Positions 8,693 through 15,260 of a stretch of DNA of 18,395 bases are shown one piece after another. How positions within the stretch are numbered: the stretch's first letter is position 1; each line of letters opens with the position of its first letter. Made by a program: the position numbers and the translations under genes. Origin of the DNA: Methanosarcinales archaeon (GTDB lineage Archaea; Halobacteriota; Methanosarcinia; Methanosarcinales; Methanocomedenaceae). The notes below the pieces were generated by a model. It was not told the DNA's origin and searched no databases. It saw nothing but the letters and a program-made list of their open reading frames with translations. The DNA lies in NCBI GenBank assembly GCA_030666885.1, contig DAOUWY010000009.1:1-18395 (forward strand), read 5' to 3'.

Positions 8693-10515
8693 TATACCGC
8701 ATCCTCCAAAATAAGCCTGGGAGCAACACCAAGTGACTTGATCTCATCCAGCAGTAATTTGAATGCATAGCTCATCTCAACAGTAAATATTTCAGTCTCT
8801 GCTCCGCAGTTGGGACAAAATACCATGTTCCTTCTCTTATCCTGGGTAGCTACCATACCACAATGGGAACAGACAAGTTGTTCCACTTTATCAGATTCAT
8901 CCAGCAATCTCTCTTTCAGGGTAAGGGATGCACCGTGCCCGATAAGCACATCACGCTCCATCTCACCGAACCTGAGACCACCTTCCCTGGCCCTACCCTC
9001 TGTAGGCTGCCTGGTAAGCACCTGCACCGGACCCCTGCTCCTGGCATGGATCTTTGATGAAACCATATGATAGAGCTTCTGGTAAAGGATCACGCCAATG
9101 AACACGTCAGCTTCGATCTTTTTTCCTGTTTTGCCGTCATAAAATACTTCCTTGCCTGTATGGGAATAACCCGCGCGTTTCAGGGCAAGCCTCAGGTCAT
9201 CTTCGGATTCACCTGAGAAGGGAGTGGCATTGATACGCCTGCCTTCAAGACTGCCCACCTTGCCTCCGATCATCTCAAGCACATGAGCCACAGTCATCCT
9301 TGAGGGGATGGCATGGGGATTGATAACAAGATCGGGTACCATCCCTGATCCAGTGAATGGCATATCTTCAAATGGCTGGATAAGTCCAAGCACACCTTTT
9401 TGTCCGTGCCTTGAAGCAAACTTGTCACCAAGTTCCGGGATCCTCTCGTCCCGTACCCTGACCTTTGACAGCCGGGCCCCGTTCATGCTCTCGGTAAGAA
9501 TAACTGCATCCACAATGCCGCGTTCATTTGAACGCATGGTAACGCTCGACTCCCTCCTCTGCTGCGGGCTAAGACCAAGTTCAGTGGGCTCTTCAAGGAA
9601 CCTGGGTGGACTGGTCTTCCCGATGAGCACATCATTGTGGTCTACAATGACCTCGGGATTGACGATGCCGTCCTCATCTAATTGGGAATACACTTCCGGT
9701 CCGCGTGCCCCCCTTACTTCCTGGTCGGGAATCTCGAACTTGTCCTCCTGTCCTCCGGGATAGCGCCTCTCTTCGCCTCCAAGGGTCCTGAAGAAATGAC
9801 TTCTTCCAAGACCCCGTTCTATGCTACCCTTATTAACGACCAGGGCATCCTCAATATTATAACCTTCATAAGAAAGTACGGCAACAACAAAGTTCTGGCC
9901 TGCTGCTCTTTCATCGAACCCGATCACATCCGAGGTCTGAGTGTGTACGATTGCTTTTTGGGGGTAATGCATCAAATGTCCCCTGGTATCGGGTCTTAGT
10001 CTCAAATTAGCTACAGGCACACCGAGACATTGTTTTACCATACCTGCCCCCATAGTGTTCCTGGGCGAGGCGTTGTGCTCGGGGAACGGGATCATGCCAG
10101 TGCAGATACCAAGTATAAGGGACGGATCGATCTCAAGATGGGTATGTTCCGGTGTAATATCGGCTTCATTCACTGCAACGAAACAGTTCTCTTCCTCCTC
10201 TGCATCAAGATATTCAATTAATCCCATCCTGACCAGGTCATCGAACTCTGTTTCCCTGTTCTTTAGTAGATCAATATGTTCTTCTGTCAACAGGGATTTT
10301 CCGTTCTCAACAATAATAACCGGTCTTCTGGCCCTGCCCGCATCACTGTTGATGATTATTTCATGAGTTTGTGGGGAGTAAGTCACATTTACCTGTATGG
10401 GTATTGTACTTGCCCTGCGCATCTGCTTGATATTGCTGACCAGTTCTTCGGGATTCTCATGATAACCAAGCAGTTCCCCGTTTAAGAATACTCTTGTTTT
10501 ATTCAAAGGATTCAC
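8692..10515 (-). CDS. rpoB1: DNA-directed RNA polymerase subunit B'
   Basis: This is the C-terminal part of the split second-largest subunit, 607 residues. It has the GYNIEDAL motif at 218-225 and the active-site DKFASRHGQKGV at 364-375, whose lysines contact the nascent RNA and substrate in the family. A zinc ribbon is at Cys549/552/567/570 near the C-terminus. The start is a GTG at 10513-10515 overlapping the rpoB2 TGA (GTGA), typical of translational coupling. The stop is TAG, with a second in-frame TAA two codons later inside the rpoA1 leader. The split B arrangement is characteristic of methanogens, Archaeoglobus and haloarchaea. Confidence 0.98.
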   Translation of the reverse strand: MNPLNKTRVFLNGELLGYHENPEELVSNIKQMRRASTIPIQVNVTYSPQTHEIIINSDAGRARRPVIIVENGKSLLTEEHIDLLKNRETEFDDLVRMGLIEYLDAEEEENCFVAVNEADITPEHTHLEIDPSLILGICTGMIPFPEHNASPRNTMGAGMVKQCLGVPVANLRLRPDTRGHLMHYPQKAIVHTQTSDVIGFDERAAGQNFVVAVLSYEGYNIEDALVVNKGSIERGLGRSHFFRTLGGEERRYPGGQEDKFEIPDQEVRGARGPEVYSQLDEDGIVNPEVIVDHNDVLIGKTSPPRFLEEPTELGLSPQQRRESSVTMRSNERGIVDAVILTESMNGARLSKVRVRDERIPELGDKFASRHGQKGVLGLIQPFEDMPFTGSGMVPDLVINPHAIPSRMTVAHVLEMIGGKVGSLEGRRINATPFSGESEDDLRLALKRAGYSHTGKEVFYDGKTGKKIEADVFIGVILYQKLYHMVSSKIHARSRGPVQVLTRQPTEGRAREGGLRFGEMERDVLIGHGASLTLKERLLDESDKVEQLVCSHCGMVATQDKRRNMVFCPNCGAETEIFTVEMSYAFKLLLDEIKSLGVAPRLILEDAV

Positions 10516-12080
10516 GCCCCATCGTTGAACTCAACTTCCTCTTCCATAGCTTCAAGCTCTGTGGCATAAGTGCCATATTTTTCTTCCAGGTTCATGATGT
10601 GGGGTGCCACATGTTCCACGTTTAAGTTATACAGGGTCTGTTTCAATCCCTTTACATCAAAAACATCGGTCGAAACCTCTACCATCTGGGCAAAGTTCTT
10701 CACCAGCCCGCAGTTAGGTCCTTCAGGCGTTTCCGATGGACATATGCGGCCCCACTGGGTGGGATGCAGGTCCCTTGCCTCAAAATGGGGCTGTGCCCTG
10801 GAAAGGGGTGATATCACCCTGCGAAGGTGTGAAAGTGATGCCATGTAATCTATACGGTCCAGGAGCTGGGATACGCCTGCCCTGCCTCCGACCCAGTTAC
10901 CTGTGGCCAGCGGGTGGCCCAGTCTCTCTGTCAGGACATCAGCCCTGACCACAGTAATCACATTAAGGTCACGGTTACGCATATTTGCCCGTTCAAGCTG
11001 GTACTTAATATCCCTTGCCAGCCGGTTGAAAGATACCCTGAACAGGTCTTCCATCAGGTTCCCGCTAAGTTTGAGGCGTTTATTGGAATAATGATCCTTA
11101 TCATCCCTACGTCTTCGTCCCAGTGCCAGTTCAAAGCAGGCCTCTGCCATCCGACCCAGGTACTGGGCTTTCACGATCCTGTGCCCCGGCTCATTACCCA
11201 GGTGCGGCAAAAGGTACCTGTCGATCACATAATTTGCCCTTTTTATCTGGTATTCCCCTGTCTGTCCGGCGGCAACCCTGCTACCCACCTTTTCCACAGC
11301 CTCTTCACAGGTATGGGCCTCAGCTTCCTCCAGGTTTTCCATCATGAACTTCACTACTTCAGGGTCGTATGACACTGTATTTACGATATCCTCATCAGTC
11401 TCAATACCAAGAGCCCGCATTAATGTAACAAAGGCTAACCGTCCTGAAATGGAAGGGAAACTCACTTCTATGATAGACTTGCGACCACGTTCGACCACGG
11501 CCAGTGCCCTGTATCCTCTGCGTTCACTGAACACCTTGGCAACCTCGATCCTGTCACCGTAACGTTCTTCGAACTCCACCAATATCTTATTAGGGGCCAG
11601 GTCCTCCAGGGTCATAAGGACCCGTTCGGTTCCGTTCACAATGAAATAGCCGCCAGGGTCCAGCGGATCCTCTCCCACTTCTATCATTTCATTGTGGGTC
11701 ATCTCGACCAGGTTGCAGTTCTTGCTCATCAGCATCATGGGGAGCTGACCGATAATAGCTTCCATAGGTTCATGTTCAATATCCCCCTGGATGATGGTCA
11801 TCTCAAGATATATCGGTGCCGAGTATGTGATATCCCTTAATCTTGCATCATTCGGATATAGCATATCCTGGGCACCATCAGCTTCTTTTACCAAAGGCTT
11901 GCCAACCCTGATCTCTCCAAGTTTCACATAAGTATCTTCTATATCAGTCTCTATGATCCCTTGTTCAGTGATGACTTTCTGCATTCCGTAATCTAAAAAA
12001 TCATTAAACGAATCTATATGGTGTCGGACTATTTTATCGCGGGTAAAGTATGCCCTGGATAATACTTCTCTATTTAACAC
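10512..12080 (-). CDS. rpoB2: DNA-directed RNA polymerase subunit B''
   Basis: This is the N-terminal part of the second-largest subunit (protrusion, lobe and fork regions), 522 residues from the chosen start. Recognisable segments include REVLSRAYF and HHIDSFNDFLDYG near the N-terminus, GGYFIVNGTERVLM, and the C-terminal WGRICPSETPEGPNCGLVKN fork motif. The frame is open upstream to a TTG at 12152 overlapping the rpoH end. I prefer GTG at 12078-12080 because AGGAAGGTG lies seven bases before it, and the resulting N-terminus (LNREVLSRAYF) matches family starts. The TTG has no convincing ribosome site. It overlaps rpoB1 by the GTGA junction. Gene identity is certain; the start is probable. Confidence 0.96.
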   Translation of the reverse strand: MLNREVLSRAYFTRDKIVRHHIDSFNDFLDYGMQKVITEQGIIETDIEDTYVKLGEIRVGKPLVKEADGAQDMLYPNDARLRDITYSAPIYLEMTIIQGDIEHEPMEAIIGQLPMMLMSKNCNLVEMTHNEMIEVGEDPLDPGGYFIVNGTERVLMTLEDLAPNKILVEFEERYGDRIEVAKVFSERRGYRALAVVERGRKSIIEVSFPSISGRLAFVTLMRALGIETDEDIVNTVSYDPEVVKFMMENLEEAEAHTCEEAVEKVGSRVAAGQTGEYQIKRANYVIDRYLLPHLGNEPGHRIVKAQYLGRMAEACFELALGRRRRDDKDHYSNKRLKLSGNLMEDLFRVSFNRLARDIKYQLERANMRNRDLNVITVVRADVLTERLGHPLATGNWVGGRAGVSQLLDRIDYMASLSHLRRVISPLSRAQPHFEARDLHPTQWGRICPSETPEGPNCGLVKNFAQMVEVSTDVFDVKGLKQTLYNLNVEHVAPHIMNLEEKYGTYATELEAMEEEVEFNDGA

Positions 12081-12087
12081 AGTTTTG

Positions 12088-12096
12088 CACCTTCCT
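12088..12096 (-). promoter_or_regulatory. rpoB2: Ribosome-binding site deciding the rpoB2 start
   Basis: AGGAAGGTG on the minus strand lies seven bases before an in-frame GTG (12078-12080). It supports an rpoB2 start 24 codons downstream of the longest open frame. The 64 bases between the rpoH stop and this GTG would then be a short untranslated spacer. Confidence 0.6.
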
Positions 12097-12144
12097 GGTT
12101 TAAGTAAAACGGGTTTTTTGACAGTTTGATGTTCATCTGTCTGG

Positions 12145-12390
12145 TTATTCAATTACCAGTCTGTAAAATTCGGCCTCTCCCGCAGTCTGGCCGGTTCGTA
12201 TAACCTTGACTATGTCGCCGACCTGGCCCCCAATTTCCAGTATAACCGGATCTTTGACTTTTATTTTTGGCAATTGCTCTTTATCGATGCCATATTTTTT
12301 TAAAACCTGGCTTGCCTCATTCTCTGACAGCAATAAATGGTGAGGCACCAGGTTGTGATCTAATAAACTGAAACTTTTCGAACCTTTCAT
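12145..12390 (-). CDS. rpoH: DNA-directed RNA polymerase subunit H
   Basis: This small polymerase subunit (eukaryotic Rpb5 C-terminal homologue) has 81 residues from the chosen start. The family core is visible as FSLLDHNLVPHHLLLSENE followed by LPKIKVKDPVILEIGGQVGDIVKVIRTG and the YRLVIE terminus. ATG 12388-12390 is preferred, with GGGGATGA as ribosome site at proper spacing. Another in-frame ATG (12400-12402) abuts the AAGGGG and adds only four residues. The frame stays open upstream to 12489, but that part lies inside the tRNA-Lys gene and is not real protein. It is the first gene of the polymerase cluster, 32 bases after the tRNA. Confidence 0.95.
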   Translation of the reverse strand: MKGSKSFSLLDHNLVPHHLLLSENEASQVLKKYGIDKEQLPKIKVKDPVILEIGGQVGDIVKVIRTGQTAGEAEFYRLVIE

Positions 12391-12422
12391 TACTTTATTC
12401 ATCCCCTTAAATATGTGAAAAA

Positions 12423-12529
12423 CGGGCTCGGAGGGATTTGAACCCCCGACCATCTGGTATCTTTGGATGTATGGGTATTTTCCATACACCTTAAAAGCCA
12501 GGTGCTCTGCCTGTCTGAGCTACGAGCCC
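12423..12529 (-). tRNA. tRNA-Lys (UUU) with a 33-base intron
   Basis: The folded cloverleaf has acceptor GGGCTCG/CGAGCCC, D-stem GCTC/GAGC and anticodon stem CCTGG. The loop is C-U-UUU-A, giving anticodon UUU. The T-arm is GGGGG-TTCAAAT-CCCTC, with discriminator G73, as expected for tRNA-Lys. The 3' CCA is not encoded; five Ts follow. Exons join to a 74-base tRNA once 12459-12491 is removed. The 3' anticodon strand is CCAGA, leaving four Watson-Crick pairs and a C27-A43 mismatch. A TATA box lies about 35 bases upstream. The tRNA is 32 bases before rpoH on the same strand, so read-through into the polymerase genes is possible. Confidence 0.95.
12459..12491 (-). other. Archaeal tRNA intron with bulge-helix-bulge junctions
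   Basis: The intron is 33 bases inserted between positions 37 and 38. Loop bases 32-35 (CTTT) pair with AAAG near the intron 3' end to form the 4-bp central helix. The flanking 3-base bulges are TA^A on the 5' side and AT^A on the 3' side. Inside the intron, TGTATGG pairs with CCATACA. This is the canonical substrate for archaeal splicing endonuclease EndA. Confidence 0.9.
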
Positions 12530-12561
12530 ACCGATGTACAGCGGTAGCTATGTCTAAACCA

Positions 12562-12572
12562 CTTATAAAATT
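12562..12572 (-). promoter_or_regulatory. TATA box upstream of tRNA-Lys (and possibly the rpo operon)
   Basis: The minus strand reads AATTTTATAAG, a good archaeal TATA element. Its centre is about 37 bases before the tRNA 5' end, so initiation about 25 bases downstream gives a 5' leader of around 12 bases. I found no equally good element between the tRNA and rpoH, so it may also feed the polymerase genes. Confidence 0.6.
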
Positions 12573-12762
12573 CAGGCACAAATTTTTTCTACCGAACAAT
12601 TCTTCACCGATTTGGATATGGTACTTCAGGACGCTATGCAGGCGTACCGCTCTACTAGGGAACACATTAGATTTAAACCTTTCTTTTGTTTGACATATTG
12701 TGTATCCAACTTTTTAATCTCAGCCAACTTTGTACAGATAGTATGCTGTCAGATATATGATT
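12573..12762. other. Intergenic spacer between priL stop and the tRNA-Lys promoter
   Basis: I see no convincing gene. Open frames crossing this stretch are shadows that run through the tRNA or the priL tail. A GGTAC...GTACC pair (about 12618-12647) could form a weak hairpin, and T-rich runs after the priL stop on the minus strand may act in termination. Confidence 0.4.
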
Positions 12763-13866
12763 TTATCTTTTGTTTTTTATGTCCAGTTTCTTTACACCTG
12801 AATTTCCATCTATGGTACCTTCAGGTTTGGTGCTTTCAGGCATGGCGCTTTCAGCTGGCTTTTCTTGCTGGATTTTTTTCTTCTTCCTGTAATAGCTAAG
12901 AGGATGACCAATATTCCTGCATATTTCATCTTTATTGTAACAGTTACCGTAAGTGATCATGGTTGTGCACGATGGAGGTTTATAGGAAGTGCCTGTAGAG
13001 CCTGCAATATGATCTACCTGATAGTGCGTCATCTCCTCATTGAAATCAGGTGAGACATTGAACATCTGAACTACCTGGTCCACAGACAGGCCGATGTTCA
13101 ATAAAAAGGATGTCAGGGCAAACCTGGCTGAATGAGCAAGGTTGACACCGCCCTGGGCACTGGAAAGGAGATGTACGATACATGGGGGGAAATCCCCTGG
13201 CTCAACCTCGCCAAAACCCTCCTCATCAAACTCCTTCTTGATCTCTTCCAGGCAGGTCCTGATCTCTTTGATATCATCAGCCATAGCCTGGCAGAACATA
13301 TCGGGTACATCCAGTGGCAGTGCTTTTATGATACGGGCCCTGATGGCCTCCTGCAGCAGCCTGGCATACTGTTCCCTGGTGATGTTTACATATCCCGATT
13401 CAAGCCTGCGGTTCACCAGCTTCCATTTCAGTGCCCGCATTCCTGCGGCTCCTCTTATATAATCTGTAAAATGTATCTTAAAGCCTTTTTCGGCAATACT
13501 GGCATTGATGTTGAAATCCCGGCCGATTTCGGTCAGTATGTTATCATCTTCCTTTTCCAGCTTAGAATTTGCAAACTTTGCCTCTGCAAGAGCATAGCGC
13601 CTGACCAGGAAAGCATCATCTATACATGAGACAAGTATCCTGGCAATGGGATATGATAACAGTTCAATAAGTTCTGGTATGTTCAGTCCCAGATCTTCTT
13701 TTGTGATCTCCCCCTTAATGGCCTGGATTAACCTTGATTTAGCACGGCTTCTTGCTGTGTCATAACCACGTGAAACTAAGATTTCATCTATAGTGGAATC
13801 CATACCTGCAACATATTCTGCTGCCTTTGTTAAAAATGGATATTCAGATAATCTTGCTTCATCCAT
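12763..13866 (-). CDS. priL: DNA primase large subunit PriL (iron-sulfur)
   Basis: This non-catalytic large subunit of archaeal/eukaryotic-type primase supports RNA primer initiation with PriS. It has 367 residues. Four conserved cysteines for a 4Fe-4S cluster are seen at Cys229 (FPPC), Cys300 (PPSC), Cys309 and Cys316. The C-terminal domain contains the HSARFALTSFLLNIG helix and the MTHYQVDHI segment. The last 40 residues are lysine-rich and low in complexity (repeated PES/KPEG motifs), a probable disordered tail. The start follows the PCNA stop by eight bases, so pcn and priL form an operon that pairs sliding clamp and priming. The small subunit PriS is not in this window. Confidence 0.95.
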   Translation of the reverse strand: MDEARLSEYPFLTKAAEYVAGMDSTIDEILVSRGYDTARSRAKSRLIQAIKGEITKEDLGLNIPELIELLSYPIARILVSCIDDAFLVRRYALAEAKFANSKLEKEDDNILTEIGRDFNINASIAEKGFKIHFTDYIRGAAGMRALKWKLVNRRLESGYVNITREQYARLLQEAIRARIIKALPLDVPDMFCQAMADDIKEIRTCLEEIKKEFDEEGFGEVEPGDFPPCIVHLLSSAQGGVNLAHSARFALTSFLLNIGLSVDQVVQMFNVSPDFNEEMTHYQVDHIAGSTGTSYKPPSCTTMITYGNCYNKDEICRNIGHPLSYYRKKKKIQQEKPAESAMPESTKPEGTIDGNSGVKKLDIKNKR

Positions 13867-13874
13867 TGCAAATA

Positions 13875-14612
13875 TTAATCAGATTCTATCCTCGGTGCCA
13901 GGAGATAGTTTACTTCGCCATTCCCATCAGCGATCTGGAATTTGATCATTGTCGGGAAATCCTTGCCCAGTTCTATAGTGACCTCATTCGACTTGCCTGC
14001 TGACTTGACCATATCCGAAAGGTAATCCAGTGAAAATAATGAACGGGCATCTCCCGGTTCAAGACTAATAAGCTGGTCCTTAGCCATATCAAGCCGCATA
14101 CGGTCCGAGTCACCTTCTGCTTCAAGATAGAATATTTCGCCATCTATTCCCATGCCCATATGGTCGGATACCTTTTCAGCGGCCTTGACGGCACGCTTCA
14201 GGTCACTGCCGGACAGCACAATGCTGGCAGGAAGTTCCAGTTGTGGTACCTTTGGTTCCTTGCGAATAGAAGCAGGATCAAGCAGCGATATCTTGTAGGT
14301 GAGGCCGCTCATACCGATCACAAGTTTGTGGGATTCTTCATCCACCTCTATTTCCACGATCTCGGTTTTTTCAGCCATGCCCAGGATATCGTTCAACCTG
14401 TTCAGGTCAACACCAAGTTCGCCTTCGGTGGCAGTGAACTCTTCAAAGGCAGCGGATTTCAGGTTAAGGGTGATCATTGCCACATTGGCCGGATCCACTG
14501 CCTTTACCGACATCCCGTCGGGAGTCAGGTTAATCTTGGCCTCGTCAACAATATTTGAAACGGCTTCAATGGTTTCTTTGAGTTTATCAGATTCTATAAT
14601 TGCCTTGAACAT
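13875..14612 (-). CDS. pcn: DNA polymerase sliding clamp (PCNA)
   Basis: This ring-shaped processivity factor for the replicative polymerase, ligase and FEN1 is 245 residues long, normal for the archaeal homotrimeric clamp. The N-terminus MFKAIIESDKLKETIEAVS, the GMSVKAVDPANVAMI segment near residues 33-47 and the C-terminal VNYLLAPRIESD are all family-typical. The ATG (14610-14612) has GGAGG seven bases upstream. It leads the pcn-priL pair. A divergent plus-strand gene starts 264 bases away, so the shared gap must hold its promoter; a CTTATAA element near 14680 is the best candidate. Confidence 0.97.
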   Translation of the reverse strand: MFKAIIESDKLKETIEAVSNIVDEAKINLTPDGMSVKAVDPANVAMITLNLKSAAFEEFTATEGELGVDLNRLNDILGMAEKTEIVEIEVDEESHKLVIGMSGLTYKISLLDPASIRKEPKVPQLELPASIVLSGSDLKRAVKAAEKVSDHMGMGIDGEIFYLEAEGDSDRMRLDMAKDQLISLEPGDARSLFSLDYLSDMVKSAGKSNEVTIELGKDFPTMIKFQIADGNGEVNYLLAPRIESD

Positions 14613-14674
14613 TTACTGCCTCCATCCTTTGAGGGGATATATGATAGCGATATTTGACTACCATATGCGATAAT

Positions 14675-14688
14675 GAGTTATAAGAATT
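14675..14688 (-). promoter_or_regulatory. Possible TATA box for pcn-priL
   Basis: The minus strand reads AATTCTTATAACTC, centred about 69 bases before the PCNA ATG, giving a leader of about 43 bases. A second AT-rich match (CATATAT, around 14640) is too close to the start for a leader carrying the ribosome site. Weak evidence in AT-rich DNA. Confidence 0.35.
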
Positions 14689-14819
14689 TCTAAATTATTT
14701 AAGTCCATTGAGAATTTTGCTTAACCTTTTTCTTATATCTCTGCATATAGGGGGAATCCAATAAGCTTGAATCTACCAATAAATAATAACACCATCAAAA
14801 TAAACAACAAACCCAAACC

Positions 14820-14838
14820 CTCCATAAATATTAATATT
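14820..14838 (+). promoter_or_regulatory. Possible promoter of the small membrane-protein gene, with 12-bp palindrome
   Basis: CCATAAATATT on the plus strand is a TATA-like element about 50 bases before the ATG, leaving a leader of roughly 25 bases with GGAGGT. The perfect palindrome AATATTAATATT (14827-14838) overlaps its 3' side and could be an operator, though such palindromes are common in AT-rich DNA. Confidence 0.35.
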
Positions 14839-14876
14839 CTATAAAACAATATTCTTAATCTGGAGGTAAAAATAAT

Positions 14877-15188
14877 ATGGCATTCACTCTTACCATTATC
14901 ATCATTCTGATCGGCATTTGTTACGGATTCTCCAAACAGGGAACGGAAGACTATCTTCATATATTACTAAAAGGACTTAAGATCGGACTGGTCCTCGGAC
15001 TGGTCCTGGGACTGATATCATTCCTTATCGGTGGACTGTCAGGAGGAATAGAATCAGCCATCGCCGGAGGACTTATTGGCGGATTGACCGGCTCGATTGT
15101 ATTTATAGTAATCATGGGAATAGTGACAGTAGAATTCATTGTAGGGGTCCTGATCGGCGACATTATTGAAAAAGTACTGCGCAAATGA
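14877..15188 (+). CDS. Small glycine-rich multi-pass membrane protein, function unknown
   Basis: I do not recognise a family. The 103-residue product is strongly hydrophobic: a segment at about 3-18, a short polar stretch (KQGTEDYLH, 20-28), then hydrophobic stretches at about 34-53 and 61-98, the last long enough for two helices. It ends in the charged EKVLRK. Glycines recur in small-xxx-small spacing (GLVLGLVLGL, GGLSGG, GGLIGGLTG), as in glycine-zipper membrane helices that pack tightly or oligomerise. A clear GGAGGT lies nine bases before the ATG, and an upstream TATA-like element supports expression. The coding DNA carries a short tandem repeat in the glycine-leucine stretch. The gene is divergent from pcn and may be unrelated to it. 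Confidence 0.75.
   Translation: MAFTLTIIIILIGICYGFSKQGTEDYLHILLKGLKIGLVLGLVLGLISFLIGGLSGGIESAIAGGLIGGLTGSIVFIVIMGIVTVEFIVGVLIGDIIEKVLRK
14985..15014 (+). repeat. 12-bp tandem repeat (2.5 copies) inside the membrane-protein gene
   Basis: GGACTGGTCCTC, GGACTGGTCCTG and GGACTG lie in direct succession, encoding the GLVLGLVLGL stretch. The unit length is a multiple of three, so copy-number change would alter helix length without a frameshift. Confidence 0.7.
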
Positions 15189-15260
15189 TGATTACAATAG
15201 AAACACACTGTCCCGGGTCCAACAAATAAAGTTTTGCCACATTAGCAATATCTATCACCT

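Noticed and set aside
4887..12152. Possible inteins in RNA polymerase subunits or in EF-2
   Set aside because: All subunits have normal family lengths and uninterrupted motifs (NADFDGD, trigger loop, DKFASRHGQKG, EF-2 P-loop), with no Hint-domain sequence.
12397..12417. TATA-like CACATATTTAAGG between tRNA and rpoH as an rpoH promoter
   Set aside because: Initiation about 25 bases downstream would fall at or past the preferred rpoH ATG and exclude the ribosome site.
12399..12665. Minus-strand 88-residue frame crossing the tRNA-Lys
   Set aside because: It passes through the tRNA and its promoter and shows no protein family features.
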